Assembly (NCBI GenBank): GCA_022497145.1
Contig: MU385927.1
Location: 102,290-166,289 of the forward strand
DNA length: 64,000 nucleotides
Direction of reading: 5' to 3'
From: Rostrohypoxylon terebratum
Taxonomy: Eukaryota; Ascomycota; Sordariomycetes; Xylariales; Hypoxylaceae
Both the position numbers and the translations under genes were made by a program. The notes beneath the pieces are model-generated. The model ran no database searches. It worked only from the letters and a program-made list of their open reading frames with translations, and had not been told where the DNA came from. Positions 35,853 to 46,685 of this stretch are shown here, piece after piece; position 1 is the first letter of the stretch; every line of letters starts with the position of its first letter.

Positions 35853-38800
35853 ATGGAAATCGTAGCCTGCTTACACTACGTACCTACATACCCAGTATAC
35901 ATCCTAGTAGTAGTAACTTCCTGGAACCTCCAAGAGATCCACCCGAGACCCACTACGCCCTGTTGATGAGGTACGGTTGGAGGGGGCTTGTGACTTTCTC
36001 ATATGACACACGTTGTGAATGGTTAATCTGATTTTGTACCTTTTAACGTGGGGACTAGTAGAGGTACTCTCGTTGTCAAGGATGGTACTTGCCAGACTTT
36101 GCCCAGGGTGCCAGGTGCTTGCAGGTAGTGTACATAAACTCACAGCAGCTTGTGTTGGGCCTTGGCTTATCGATTATTAATTATGGTATTTTGGAAACAT
36201 TCTCCAAAACTCGAAGTGTAAAATGCTCTTTTGTACGTAGTATGTAACGAAAAGAGACTAAACCTGAAAGGGAAGTGCTTCTCCATGACGATCCAATGAT
36301 AAGCTGTCAATAGCGATGGAATGACCCTTGAAAGTCAATTGAAAGCCAAGCAAACCTTGCATTTTCCCCTCATCAGATTTTGCTGAGCAACAGCAATTCC
36401 GAATTTCCATTTTCCTCTTTTTTTTCCTTGGATTTTTTTCCTTTTCTTAAATTCTTCCTAATTCTTCGCCTCGCCCTCCTCGCAACTATGACTCACTGAC
36501 GAAACAGCTACCTGCTCTTTCAGCTTGATCGAATCCACCCAATTATGGACACCCTTCTGTACGAATTGATTATTTGATTGGCCAATTGGTTTTTTTGAAG
36601 CTTCCAATTGCGTCTTTTCTTCGGTCTAGGTGAGTGAGGTGGCAGTTTTGGCTTCTCCTTCTCCTCACTTTCGTTATCCAGTTGCGAGACTGGTCCAACT
36701 CTGCTCAATCGCGTCTGGTCCCGAAGAATTCCTCTGCTACTAAGTAGCTGTTGGGTACCCGGATCTGCTGCTGAATAGCCGCTCTACCCGCTCAGTCCAC
36801 CTCGAGTCTTGTATCGTCTATCAATGCAAGAAATGACATTACATTTATGGATTTTATGCTGGGTCGACCCCGGATGACGAACTGTGTCTTTGCGCCATCA
36901 AAACGCGGTCGCGCCTCTAATACCTACCAACCTGGGTAATAAAAATTAGGATCCATCCTACCGCGCTTCTATCATCCCAAGCTGGCTTGGGGAGCATGAC
37001 GGCCGGCAGTCACTAGAATCAGGTTTTTTTATTAAGAACATTAGAAAAGGATACTCCGTCATGAGTTTCTTATCTGCTGCATAATGTTCATCTTGCACAA
37101 TTGCGAGTATTAGTCTGCACAGTTGGTAGGTTCAAGTATTTGTCTTGCTGTTTTATTCTCAATCTCAACTTAAAACCCTCATACTATGCACCCCCTTTAT
37201 TTTCGCCCCATGGACGTATGTACTCGTTGTAGCCCTAGCGAGAGGGGGAAAAACACAACATTGTGTACCTAAGCCTTCCCAAGTCCTTCTCAATATACAT
37301 ACATTCATGATCCTCGTCGCCCTCCGTGCATATGTGTCTTGGCAAGGTTTCTAGCTAACGGGACGATGACATGTCAGATACGGACGGGTCAGCTACTAGG
37401 TATGAAGCTCACGAAAACTCTCAGATTCATCCGTGTGTTACTTTACTGCCTTGGTTGGTAGTTGTCATCGCCCACCTCATACGCTTACCAATTGGCCAAC
37501 CGTTTCGGAACACCTGGTTTGCACAAATCCCATCCACAGTATCTGATGTATCTGATGAGGAGAACCGCGGCCAGACGCTGCGTGACACGAGGCAAAATTC
37601 CACTCTCGTTATTGTCGCAATCTGAGCCGTATTCGATCGAACCTTCGATCCACTTATAAGGAGCGAGGTCAAAGCTTGGGCATCAGAACCCCTCTAGAAA
37701 AAAAGGACCAATTCGTTGAGGATGACCTATTATGGCTTCCAGGTAAACAGGAAAACGTCGGCATTCGTCCATTAGTTACGGTGCCTAATCTCGCGCGAAT
37801 CTCATGCGCCAAGGTTATTCCCGTCGACGTCAACTTTGCATGAGTGCCAATTTTTGCACCTCTTTCACCTTATCCCTCTTATCCCTCTCATTTGATTCCT
37901 GCGAACCGACCAGCGTTAGGTCACTTCAATTCACTCACATCATTGGACCCCGCGTTAGCAAGGACCGTTGGTGTGACAAATCGTTGTGTGCCGTAGTTGG
38001 GCTTCTATCTGGGGGGGGAACCGTACCTACCTACCTACTTGCCTACCTATCCAGACGCATCTGGCTGGCCATCTCTCGACATACTACACTGCTACATCTG
38101 CTACATGTTACATGGCTATCTGCACATACATCCATCCTACCTTATTATATTTTAAGATGCCTAAGTTAGGTATGCAGATGCCAACTACGGCTAGTAAGCA
38201 CCAAGTGGTGGAATATGTGTTGTGTTGTGCGTATTGTACATGGATAGTGTGTGTACGAAGTATTGCGCAGTGTGTATTCCGAAGTGGATTGTGTGGCACA
38301 CCCCCCTTTTCCTTATGATCGAACGCCCCCACTCTTGACATCGCCCTTTTCACGCTTTCGCAATTGTTCTCCATTGAAGCCTGATCACGTTGCAAAAAGC
38401 CGGCACAATTAACACAAGCTCTGTACTTCCTGATTGCGTCACTTGTGAGGCACAATTGAGTTGTAAGAGCTGTCAATTACCTACTACCTAGGTAGTAGCA
38501 TACGGCAATTCTCATTATCCATATGTGTCTCCTTATTTCTTTCTGTACTAGGTACCTCCACCGAGCGTCTATAGAGTTCAAATAGCTTCGACATCTGTTA
38601 ATACGTCAATGTGTCGATACGTTGATACACATTTGATCCTTGCCCTGGATAGATGGTCGCATTGATATACAAAATAATATGGATATGGTCCATGGCCCAT
38701 GGATGTGTACATGGATCAAGTGCCAGACACAGACATACCGCAGAAAAAAAGAGAGATGAGATTGATCGTCTCTAATGCGAAGTTGGGAAATCCCGTCGTT

Positions 38801-38893
38801 GGCTAACAGAGAGTCAAAAGTGGATCCCATGTCGCTCTTTAGACCTTGGAAGTACCTGTGCTTCAGAGATACATCAGGGTACCAGACACCAGC

Positions 38894-38928
38894 AGGGGCT
38901 AAGGGACTAGGGGCTAAGGGACTAGGGG
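38894..38928. repeat. 15-bp tandem repeat (GGGGCTAAGGGACTA)
   Basis: Two full units and a partial third. Confidence 0.8.
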
Positions 38929-40154
38929 TGGCTTCACTGGATTGACTTTCACGCAGGACAGGCCGTCCTGGCCGTCCTTGCCCTCCTTGCCCGTCCCAAA
39001 AATAAAGCCAACGCCAATGTGTGTAGCACACCCCTGCCATCCGCCACGCCGCGCTGCCCTGTCCAGTGTCTGGTCCTGCCTTATGACTGACAGTGGATGA
39101 CAATTGGGTGGATTAGGTAGAGCATTGTGACTCTTCGACTACACCACCATCGATACGCATCCACGTCTATATCCGACGAGGTACGGACCCCAAAACAAGA
39201 CCAAGTTCAGAAGTCACCACCAATGTTAAGGCTAACAAGAAGCTACTTTCTCTACTTTCTCTACTTCTTCGCTACCTTTTATCTTGCCCACCCATCCTTC
39301 TTAAACTTCTTACTCCCACTCCTTGTTTCTTACCTGCCTACCTGCACCTTCGTCATCTGTCCATCCATATATCCATATATCTATATCTATATCTACCTAT
39401 CCTCCACTTCTACCCTCTGCCCTCCGGCAATCTAACATTTTTTACACTTTTACAAGCTACAATCCATCTTCGCTCTGATTCCAATTCCAGCTCCAATACC
39501 AGCTCCAGCTCCAATTTTTCGCCACCCGTGGATACTTAAGCAGATTTCAATTCCGGTTTTGTTTTTCGTGCGCACCGTTAGACTCGGCGATTAGACCTTC
39601 AGGCTTTAGGTACTTTTATACCGCCACTATTTAGCTAGAGCTCACATCCCCGCAAATGGTGGTCCTCGACTCAACATCAATTCACAGCCGCTTTCGCCAT
39701 CGATGCGAGGATTACATTACGACTTGAATGGTCTTCAATCACTTACTTTATCACTCCATACATTCCAAGGTTCCTTCCATTTCTCGTACAGCGCTATCGG
39801 TGCTGTAGCGAGGACAAGGGAAACTATATAACACGTTAACTCCGAAACCAGCCTTGGCTCTGCGATATTCTCCCAAATTCTAACAACCCACCATTCAACC
39901 TTACGTACTACTTAAATACATATATCTCGCCATCCTCAGCCACCCGCCTTCCACCATCAAACTTGCTTTGCTTCTAACAAACTCTAATCTATCTCAACTA
40001 CTACATAATCTGTTCCATCTTTGGCGATTCGCAATCTAATTGGCAATCGCATAAATCATTTACTCTCTCATATACTATCCACCTATTCGACTTTATTACG
40101 CAATTAGGTTTCTGCCTGATTTGCCACTTCGCATTCTATCGACCCACATTCGCG

Positions 40155-41438
40155 ATGGCTGACAAACCAATGTCGCCAACTCACAGTATTATGCAGTCTA
40201 CTCCTACTCCTACTTTCGGCATTCAACTTTCGACACAGTCTCTTCCAATTAATTCACAGCACCCGTATCTCCAGATGGAAAAGTCAATGGCGCCAATTGG
40301 ATCTTCCGCCGAGCAGGGCACGAAGAAGCCCTTCGACATCAGCAACTTGATGTCTCCTCCGGAGCCTCCTCGTTTCGATTCGTTTTCGCAGAGGCGAGAT
40401 TCTAACTCCATGGGCCCAAAGGTTTCTGATGTTCGACGAATGGGTCCGAACCCACCTCTGTCGCCTCCAATTTCTCCCGCATCCAAGACCGTTGATCACC
40501 CGGTCGCTGCTATGTCTCCGTCAAGCTCTCCTATACAGGATCCTATTCTGTACCCCTCGCAAGACGTCGCCAACTCGCCCCAGCAGCGACCGCTCTTCGG
40601 TCAGGACGAGCCTACCGACATCCGTCGAATAGTTGACAACCATGTCAATTCGCGACCAGCATATCTCTTCAAGGAAGCTGCCCCGCCGAAACAGGAGGAT
40701 TACGAATTGTTCCTGTATTTCAGCTCTCAGGTCCTGAAGCTTTACTCCAAAGATCCGAAAGCATGGCTGAAGCGTGAGCGCCAACAATTGTTGTCGGACA
40801 GAAAGGCCGGAGCGCGCAATCTTCAATTCAAGCTGCAACCAAAGCCAATCCTTCCCGCCAAGCCACAGCAAGTTCGGAAGGAAACCCAGCGTGCCAAGAC
40901 GAAGCCAGCCAAAGTTGTGAAGACGTCTCAATCCCAACACGCAGCTCCTCGCCCGATTCGATCGTATCCAGCTCCGGGTTCAGGCCAGGCTCCGCGCCAG
41001 ACTCCTAAACGTCTTCCGAGCGAGGCCGCCGATCCTTCGCCGCGTCGTGCAGTTGCCCCAAATCGTGAGGATAAGGACTTTGATTCGCAGCCTAACTTTT
41101 GTCCTCCCACCGAGTCGCTCCAGGGCAAGGCCAATGGACTGAAGGTGGATTGGAAGGGCACCCCTATTGACCTGAGCAACGATCCGCACCGCGATCTCTT
41201 GCACCCTGCCGAAGTCTCGCTCGCCGCCAACCTTAGACTCGATTGCGCTACGTACCTAACGAGCAAGAGGCGGATGTTCGTTAGACGCAAGGAGTGTCTA
41301 GAGGTTGGAAAGGAGTTTCGCAAGACAGATGCTCAGCAGGCTTGTAAGATTGACGTTAACAAAGCCTCCAAATTGTGGGTTGCCTTTGACAAGGTTGGTT
41401 GGCTCGACAAAGCCTGGATGAGCCCCCACCTATTGTAA
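40155..41438 (+). CDS. SWIRM-domain protein (FUN19/Laf-like)
   Basis: Single exon of 427 residues from ATG 40155. The first 170 residues are Pro/Ser-rich and disordered with many SP sites (PPLSPPISPASK). A basic Lys/Arg-rich linker follows (about 215-300). The C-terminal 85 residues form a SWIRM domain: DPHRDLLHPAEVSLAANLRL, CATYLTSKRRMFVRRKE and CKIDVNKASKLWVAFDKVGWLDKAW. SWIRM domains bind DNA or nucleosomes in chromatin complexes. The layout of a disordered N-terminus and a terminal SWIRM matches yeast Fun19 and fission yeast Laf1/Laf2, the latter linked to the Clr6 histone deacetylase, so a role in chromatin is likely. The upstream region is unusually long and gene-free. Confidence 0.88.
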   Translation: MADKPMSPTHSIMQSTPTPTFGIQLSTQSLPINSQHPYLQMEKSMAPIGSSAEQGTKKPFDISNLMSPPEPPRFDSFSQRRDSNSMGPKVSDVRRMGPNPPLSPPISPASKTVDHPVAAMSPSSSPIQDPILYPSQDVANSPQQRPLFGQDEPTDIRRIVDNHVNSRPAYLFKEAAPPKQEDYELFLYFSSQVLKLYSKDPKAWLKRERQQLLSDRKAGARNLQFKLQPKPILPAKPQQVRKETQRAKTKPAKVVKTSQSQHAAPRPIRSYPAPGSGQAPRQTPKRLPSEAADPSPRRAVAPNREDKDFDSQPNFCPPTESLQGKANGLKVDWKGTPIDLSNDPHRDLLHPAEVSLAANLRLDCATYLTSKRRMFVRRKECLEVGKEFRKTDAQQACKIDVNKASKLWVAFDKVGWLDKAWMSPHLL

Positions 41439-42501
41439 GGGGTATGCCCTTATCTTTCTCATGGCGATCCATCAGGCATGGATCCATCGTATTAGGACCG
41501 CAGTCCCACGAAGAATGCTCGGGAGCTGGATGAGTAATTCAGATATTTGACGAACTGTGCATATTTATGGTCAGGGTTGGATGGGCCGGCTTTATCAGCG
41601 GGTTGCATTTCTTTTTTTTCCCTGATCACAGACGATCTCGACGATACATATTTTTCTTTCCTTTGTCACCCCGGGTCTTTTTGGTTGGGAAGGTCAACTC
41701 ATTCAACGGCACCATATCATATGGGAGACAGGTTCGGTTTTCGGTACACAGCATAACAGAATTACGATGATACCCGGAGTGAGCAGATTCCTATCCCCAT
41801 AGTTACTCCACTCCACTTGAGGAATTCTCCTTTTCGGCCTACAGGGTTTTAGTCGGTTTAGCGGTTACTCGGTTCATTTTGGGTCGGCTTTGGTTAGGTT
41901 GGGGCTTTATGCCAGTCATGGATATACCTCTGCATCACACGTGGCGTCATATTGGCCTTGCAGAGAACTCGCAGAGAAGGGATATTTCTATGTTTAATGA
42001 CAGAATGCGCAATTCGACAAGAGAGACGCGTGGACATTTGAACGGCACTATGATCGGGGCAATTTAGTATACTCGATCATAGCATGGCCTCAAGCATTTT
42101 CATCATAAACGATATTCAAGACGAACATTTGCTTATGGGTGTCGATCTAACTACCTAGATCGCCATATTGAATCGTCTGATAGCTAATATAATGCAATAC
42201 ATTACCATCATATTTCCTTGCACTCATGGTGATTTCTTGTTGGCTAAAGGTCTTATGATCAACTCACACGAGCTTTTTCAACTCTGTAGATTAGGTAGCC
42301 ATGGCGAAGAGCAGCTACGAAAAACGAAATGTTCCGTCGTGACGCAGTCACACGTGAAAATAGTTTCCGATATCTAATCTCCCTCCCAGCCTTACGGTAC
42401 GCTATGTATGTATGTACATACGAAAAGCCGGTGGCCGTTCCCGTCCCCTGCCTTAGCGCATCTGGCAGCGCGGCGCGGCGGGATCAGCGTTCGAAGTGGG
42501 A

Positions 42502-42527
42502 TTTTTTTTTTTTTTTTTTAAAAAAAA
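42502..42527. repeat. T18-A8 homopolymer pair
   Basis: Eighteen T followed directly by eight A. Confidence 0.9.
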
Positions 42528-42620
42528 GGGTGCTAACTAGGCTGCTAGGTAGATCGCCCTTATCCTAATTGCGGTTCGTGATGTCACCCTGCCTGCCTTG
42601 TAAAACTTTAAACTTAAAAC

Positions 42621-42648
42621 GTTATAGGTTATAGGTTATAGGTTATAG
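42621..42648. repeat. Four perfect GTTATAG heptamers
   Basis: A 28-base tandem array of a 7-base unit. The unit differs from the common TTAGGG telomere repeat. Confidence 0.9.
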
Positions 42649-44236
42649 CACAGAGGATTTTGAATTGGAAGGGGATGTACACAGCAGGGAAATACATAAT
42701 TGAAAGAATTACGGAATCCGTACGACTCGATGTGCAGATGGCTTATGCTGTCAGAGGTGCGCTTAGCTTTTGCCCGTACGTGCCCTAGATCTAGGTCGCA
42801 GATGCGGCGTGAGGTCAGCGGTAGGTAGGTAGGCAGGTAGGTAGGTACCGTGAGATAGGTATGTATGTAGGTTCTAGGTATGTACGGCGTGCATGGCATG
42901 GCAGCGCATATTTACGGCGGTGGTAGGTGGTAAGTGGGTGGGTTATGCGGATGCGGATGTACGATAACACATGGGCATCCATGGGGCCGCCGCTTACATA
43001 CGGTACCGCATGTAGGTAGTGGATGGAGGTACGTACCAGGTATCTGCCGTGGCTGTATTACGGGCGCTGGGGATTACCCATGGAGAATTTGGGGATGGGA
43101 AATTTGGGGGAGGGGAGATGGGTAAACCCGCTATTAGTGGGCGGCGTCCTGGCGTCCCGAGGACGGGAGATGACGGGGTATATCCGTCCCCGCAGTGGGC
43201 TGGAACTGGAGCTGAGTCGTGTCACATCGCGTCGGTACATGGGAGCGTTTTGTGACGGGCTGGTTACATGGATTGCTTTTGCTTTGCTTTGGTAAATCTA
43301 CTTTGAGATTAAAAAAAAGAATTCAGATAATAATTGCGAATTGTAAAGATCTAGTTGATAATTAGAAATTAATACGAATTGTGACTTGTATCATATCAAC
43401 CTATTCAGAATCAATACGGGATATGATGCGATCACATGCGGACTGTCGACCGTTGAATCAAACGCCTCCAGTTACATGTGACAGCATTTGTCAAACATCG
43501 ATGACCCACCAATATCAGCTTCCAATCCCCCTACAGGATTTATTAATGAACTTTTTGTTTTACCCGAGTTTCTACAAACTGAGATATGACACGATCTGAA
43601 AAAATTGATTTGTAAAACTAGGTAATCACCATTCCGAGATCGCACATATTACAATTCCACGATACCGCGGTGACTAATTCGCAGGCAACAGTGACCAAAA
43701 AGTTCAAGAGATGGTCCAATTGATGTCATTCTATACGGGTCTCTTATCTGCTATTACGTCGCAGTAGATCATCCTAGGTCAGTCCTAGGTACAAACACAT
43801 GGGGGACCTGGGGACCAAACGGTAGGGTCGGGTCAGATAAGCGCAGTGCGACCTGCGACGCAGGACAGTCTTGGCGAGAAAGAGGGCAAAGAAAAAAACC
43901 TTCCGATAGCGCTGACAGGGTATCAGATATCAGAATGCTTCTTTCTTCGAGAGCCGATATATCCCGAGTTATGGGCAATTCTAACAGATCGCAGGTTCCG
44001 AAAAGCAATAGTGCGGGTTTTCAATGTGACAGATCAGATTTGGCGATACAATTGATACGAGCTGAAATTGACAGATACCTACAACGTAGCGTCGTAGGTA
44101 TCTGGCTGAACACCGCGAATGCATGCAATGAATGTCTTCAATGGTGTTCTTGATCGACTAGCTGGTCGCGCTTCTAGCTATTGCATAGTCCTACCATACA
44201 TCATTGCCTCTCGTTATTCTGATGCGCTAGCAGATT

Positions 44237-45458
44237 TTACTGTCCAGCCGCGAGCGTGTATCCTCCATCAACTGCCACTGTCTGGCCGTTCAAGTATTGG
44301 TTTGTAGCGAAGAACAGAACCGTCTGGGCCATATCCTCGTCTTTGCCAGGGCGCCCTGCCGGTACCTTGCTCTCGTACTTCTCGCGCTCGATGTGACTCT
44401 TCTGATCTTCTTCGCTACCGTCCGTCGTCACTAGGATATTCAGTTAGTAATAGTAAACCTAGTTATGCAAGCACACCGAAATGAGGCATGACTCGAACTG
44501 CTGACTCATAGGCAGAAGTGGTTATAGGTAACAATTCAGGGGTTGGGGTAGGGCTGCGAATCAAGGTATGGTATGTGGCCAGGCACTTACTCTCACTGGG
44601 GAACACCCCGGGCGCGATGGAGTTGACGCGGACCTTCAGCTTGTTCGCCGCGGTCTCGGCAGCTAACATGCGTGTCAGTTGCACGGCCGCAGCCTTGGAC
44701 GAGTTATACGCGAAGTGGTGCTGCGCCGTCTTGATCAGCCCGCTGATCGACGAGATGTTGATCACGGTTCCGGACCATCCCGGGAAGCGCTCGGAAGATT
44801 TCTGTAGCAATGGTAGGAAGGCCGCCGACACGAAGAAAATGGGTGGCACGTTGGTGCGGTAGACGTCTATCCAGTTATTTATTGACGAGGACGCGGCGTC
44901 GAACAAGTTTTCGCGCATCTCTTGCGCAGATGAGGCTTCTGTCTGCTGTGTTTCGCCCGCGATGCCGGCGTTGTTCACTAAGATGCATAGGCATTCTTCG
45001 CGGGACTTTACCTTCTCGACTAGGTCTGCGATCTGGGCCTTGTCGGTTACGTCGCATGTGATGGGGATGATGGAGTCTTTCCCGTGAGAGTATAGTTCCA
45101 CGACACGGTCTAGCTTCTCCTTGGTGCGGCCGGTGATGTACACCTTCGCACCGTTGGCGACGAGGGCTTGCGTCGCCATTAGCCCAATACCAGAGCCACC
45201 ACCTGTCACGAGGGCGACGTGCCCCTTCAGATCGAAGAGCTTATCTCGCGTGAAGGTGTCATTGCGGTTGCTGCCGCTGCTGGAAGATGCCGTGGCTTTC
45301 TGGAGTATGTTCATTGACTTAGACATTTCTGGTCGTGTGTATATCAATGTAGTAGAACGAGGTATTGATGGAGAGGTGGGTGAAGCACGGGATCTTAGGA
45401 TGATGCCAGACAATGGTCTTATATGGTGGGAGATGCTTCGAAGGGCTGGCGAAATCAT
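44237..45458 (-). CDS. Short-chain dehydrogenase/reductase, probable mitochondrial form
   Basis: Two exons, 45458-44591 and 44430-44237, are joined by a 160-nt intron (phase 1), long for this window, giving 353 residues. The N-terminal 45 residues (MISPALRSISHHIRPLSGIILRSR...) are basic and lack acids, like a mitochondrial presequence; an internal start at MSKSMNIL (residue 45) would give a cytosolic form. The NAD(P) turn TGGGSGIG is at 85-92, NNAG at 162-165, the serine block ISSISG near 235-240, and the catalytic Tyr251/Lys255 in YNSSK. The C-terminus PSEMTTDGS...GQTVAVDGG is typical of classical SDRs of the 3-oxoacyl-reductase/rhamnolipid type in fungi. The active site is complete. Substrate unknown. 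Confidence 0.92.
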
Positions 45459-46286
45459 GACGTGTTGGTGTTTTCATTTAGAGACGGACACCTCATGTGA
45501 ACGTGTAATTGAATACTCCAAGTTGGGAACTACGAGGTCTTTGTATTTGCAACTACCTAATACTAGGTAGGAGCTGTCATTGAGAAGTTAGGTACCGAAG
45601 TAAGGAATGAGTGATGGAATTTGAGTTTCATTTGCCTCTCGTCAATTACATCATTGCGGGGAGCTTGTGGCAGCTACGTCGAGCAGCTCTTGCTCGTACT
45701 ACACAATTTCAAGTAATATTTTGCTTCGTCGCAATTGTTTTCATCATCTATGATGAATTAAAGTTTTTATTTTCTACGATGAGCATTTACATTTATGCTT
45801 GTGTTGGGTACTTGTGTTGGGTAGCTCCGACCGCTAAGTCCGACACATTCTCCCTTGCTTGATATTCAAACTAACCTCAATATTCTTACAATAAAACCTC
45901 CCATTTCACATTAATATCTACATCTAGGCCAATTTGAATTTCATGCCCATGCATAGGTTAGTATAGTAGGTAGCTATCATGCATTCCCTTTCCCCCTGTT
46001 TAGGTAACGAACGACTACGGAGAGAATGGGACTTGAAGACAGAGAAGCCGTTGCAGAATATGCCGATAGTGTACTCGCCGATTACGTTTTTAGAAAGACC
46101 GGAGAAAAGTATTCGAAGCTGGGAACATTGGCTAATACTTGGTTCGTAGAATGGTCATGTCAGGCAAGCGATTAGTTACCTATCGGGCAACGAGTTGCCC
46201 TTTTTTATTCATACAGTCGTGTCCTTATTCATACTCCATGATAATCGTAATCCCGAATTCACGTAACGATGCCTATACACTGAGAT
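45459..46286. other. Intergenic region with a small orphan frame
   Basis: Mostly AT-rich without genes, apart from the 49-codon frame at 46026 listed separately. Confidence 0.45.
46026..46175 (+). CDS. Possible small ORF or relic exon
   Basis: ATG 46026 opens 49 codons (MGLEDREAVAEYADSVLADY...). The amino-acid mix (helical, charged, few rare residues) looks more like real coding sequence than neighbouring frames, but it matches no family I know and there are no visible partner exons. It could be a relic exon. Low confidence. Confidence 0.22.
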   Translation: MGLEDREAVAEYADSVLADYVFRKTGEKYSKLGTLANTWFVEWSCQASD

Positions 46287-46685
46287 CTACTGCACATTCT
46301 CCAAGTTCTGAGTGTCCGTCGATCCAGCCGCACCCTGGGTCTGGCCCGTGGTATGTCTCTGCCCCGAACCAATGGGCATAATGCCTCTCTTCGCACCCAA
46401 TCTCTCATCCTCGGTTTGCATCTTGGCCAGGCCGTTCTGCTCCATCTCCTTGTTCCGTAGCATGGCGCCGGCGGCCGCCTGCACGCTGCCGATGCTGCCG
46501 CTGACAGCGCCGCCGACGTCGCCTTTCAGCTTCTGGCTAGGCTTGGCGTTGTGGTTGGTGGTCGGATCTGAGGAGCTGACGAGATGGCCGTCGTTCGTGA
46601 TATTGGTCTTGCCGGCCGAAGAGGTGCTGTGCTGGGCTTCCGCTTCGCGCGAGAGGCCGCTAGTTGGATTGCCAGTTGAAGCCAT
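46287..46685 (-). CDS. CsbD-like small hydrophilic stress protein
   Basis: Single exon of 132 residues from ATG 46685. It is highly hydrophilic with no cysteines, rich in Gly, Ser, Thr, Gln and Asn. The centre, KLKGDVGGAVSGSIGSVQAA, AGAMLRNKEMEQNG and AKMQTEDERLG, follows the fungal CsbD-like pattern: a helical segment similar to the bacterial general-stress protein CsbD, then a conserved Met/Glu-rich helix. Fungal members are small, probably unfolded cytosolic proteins often raised in stress or stationary phase; their molecular role is unknown. The flanks are disordered. It lies next to the SDR gene on the same strand but 800 bases away, so co-regulation is only a guess. Confidence 0.72.
   Translation of the reverse strand: MASTGNPTSGLSREAEAQHSTSSAGKTNITNDGHLVSSSDPTTNHNAKPSQKLKGDVGGAVSGSIGSVQAAAGAMLRNKEMEQNGLAKMQTEDERLGAKRGIMPIGSGQRHTTGQTQGAAGSTDTQNLENVQ

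Larger units (their letters stand above)
31558..40154. other. 8.6-kb gene-free stretch upstream of SWIRM gene
   Basis: No ORF over about 165 codons and none with recognisable domains. It contains many simple repeats: a CTA run at 33301-33333, GTGTTGAGG units near 33709-33737, a CTTGG-rich block at about 34035-34098, GGTGGAATTGAT units at 34933-34964, a TAG run at 35268-35288, GCATCTGT units at 35825-35852, a 15-base unit at 38894-38928, and repeated GGTA/TACC clusters. The last 1 kb (39120-40150) is strongly pyrimidine-rich and may be the leader of the SWIRM gene. Non-coding RNA cannot be excluded. Confidence 0.5.
41439..44236. other. 2.8-kb gap with simple repeats
   Basis: No supported gene. 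It holds an 18-T/8-A homopolymer pair (42502-42527), four exact GTTATAG units (42621-42648) and a dense GGTA/GTAG stretch at about 42815-42885. GC-rich frames at 42934-43295 overlap on both strands and are not convincing. Confidence 0.5.

Noticed and set aside
36520..36708. Basic 62-codon frame with a Lys/Arg cluster
   Set aside because: Resembles a nuclear signal, but it is isolated within repeat-rich DNA and matches no family.
42934..43295. Gly/Trp-rich frames in a GC-rich patch
   Set aside because: Frames are open on both strands in a biased patch; no domain.
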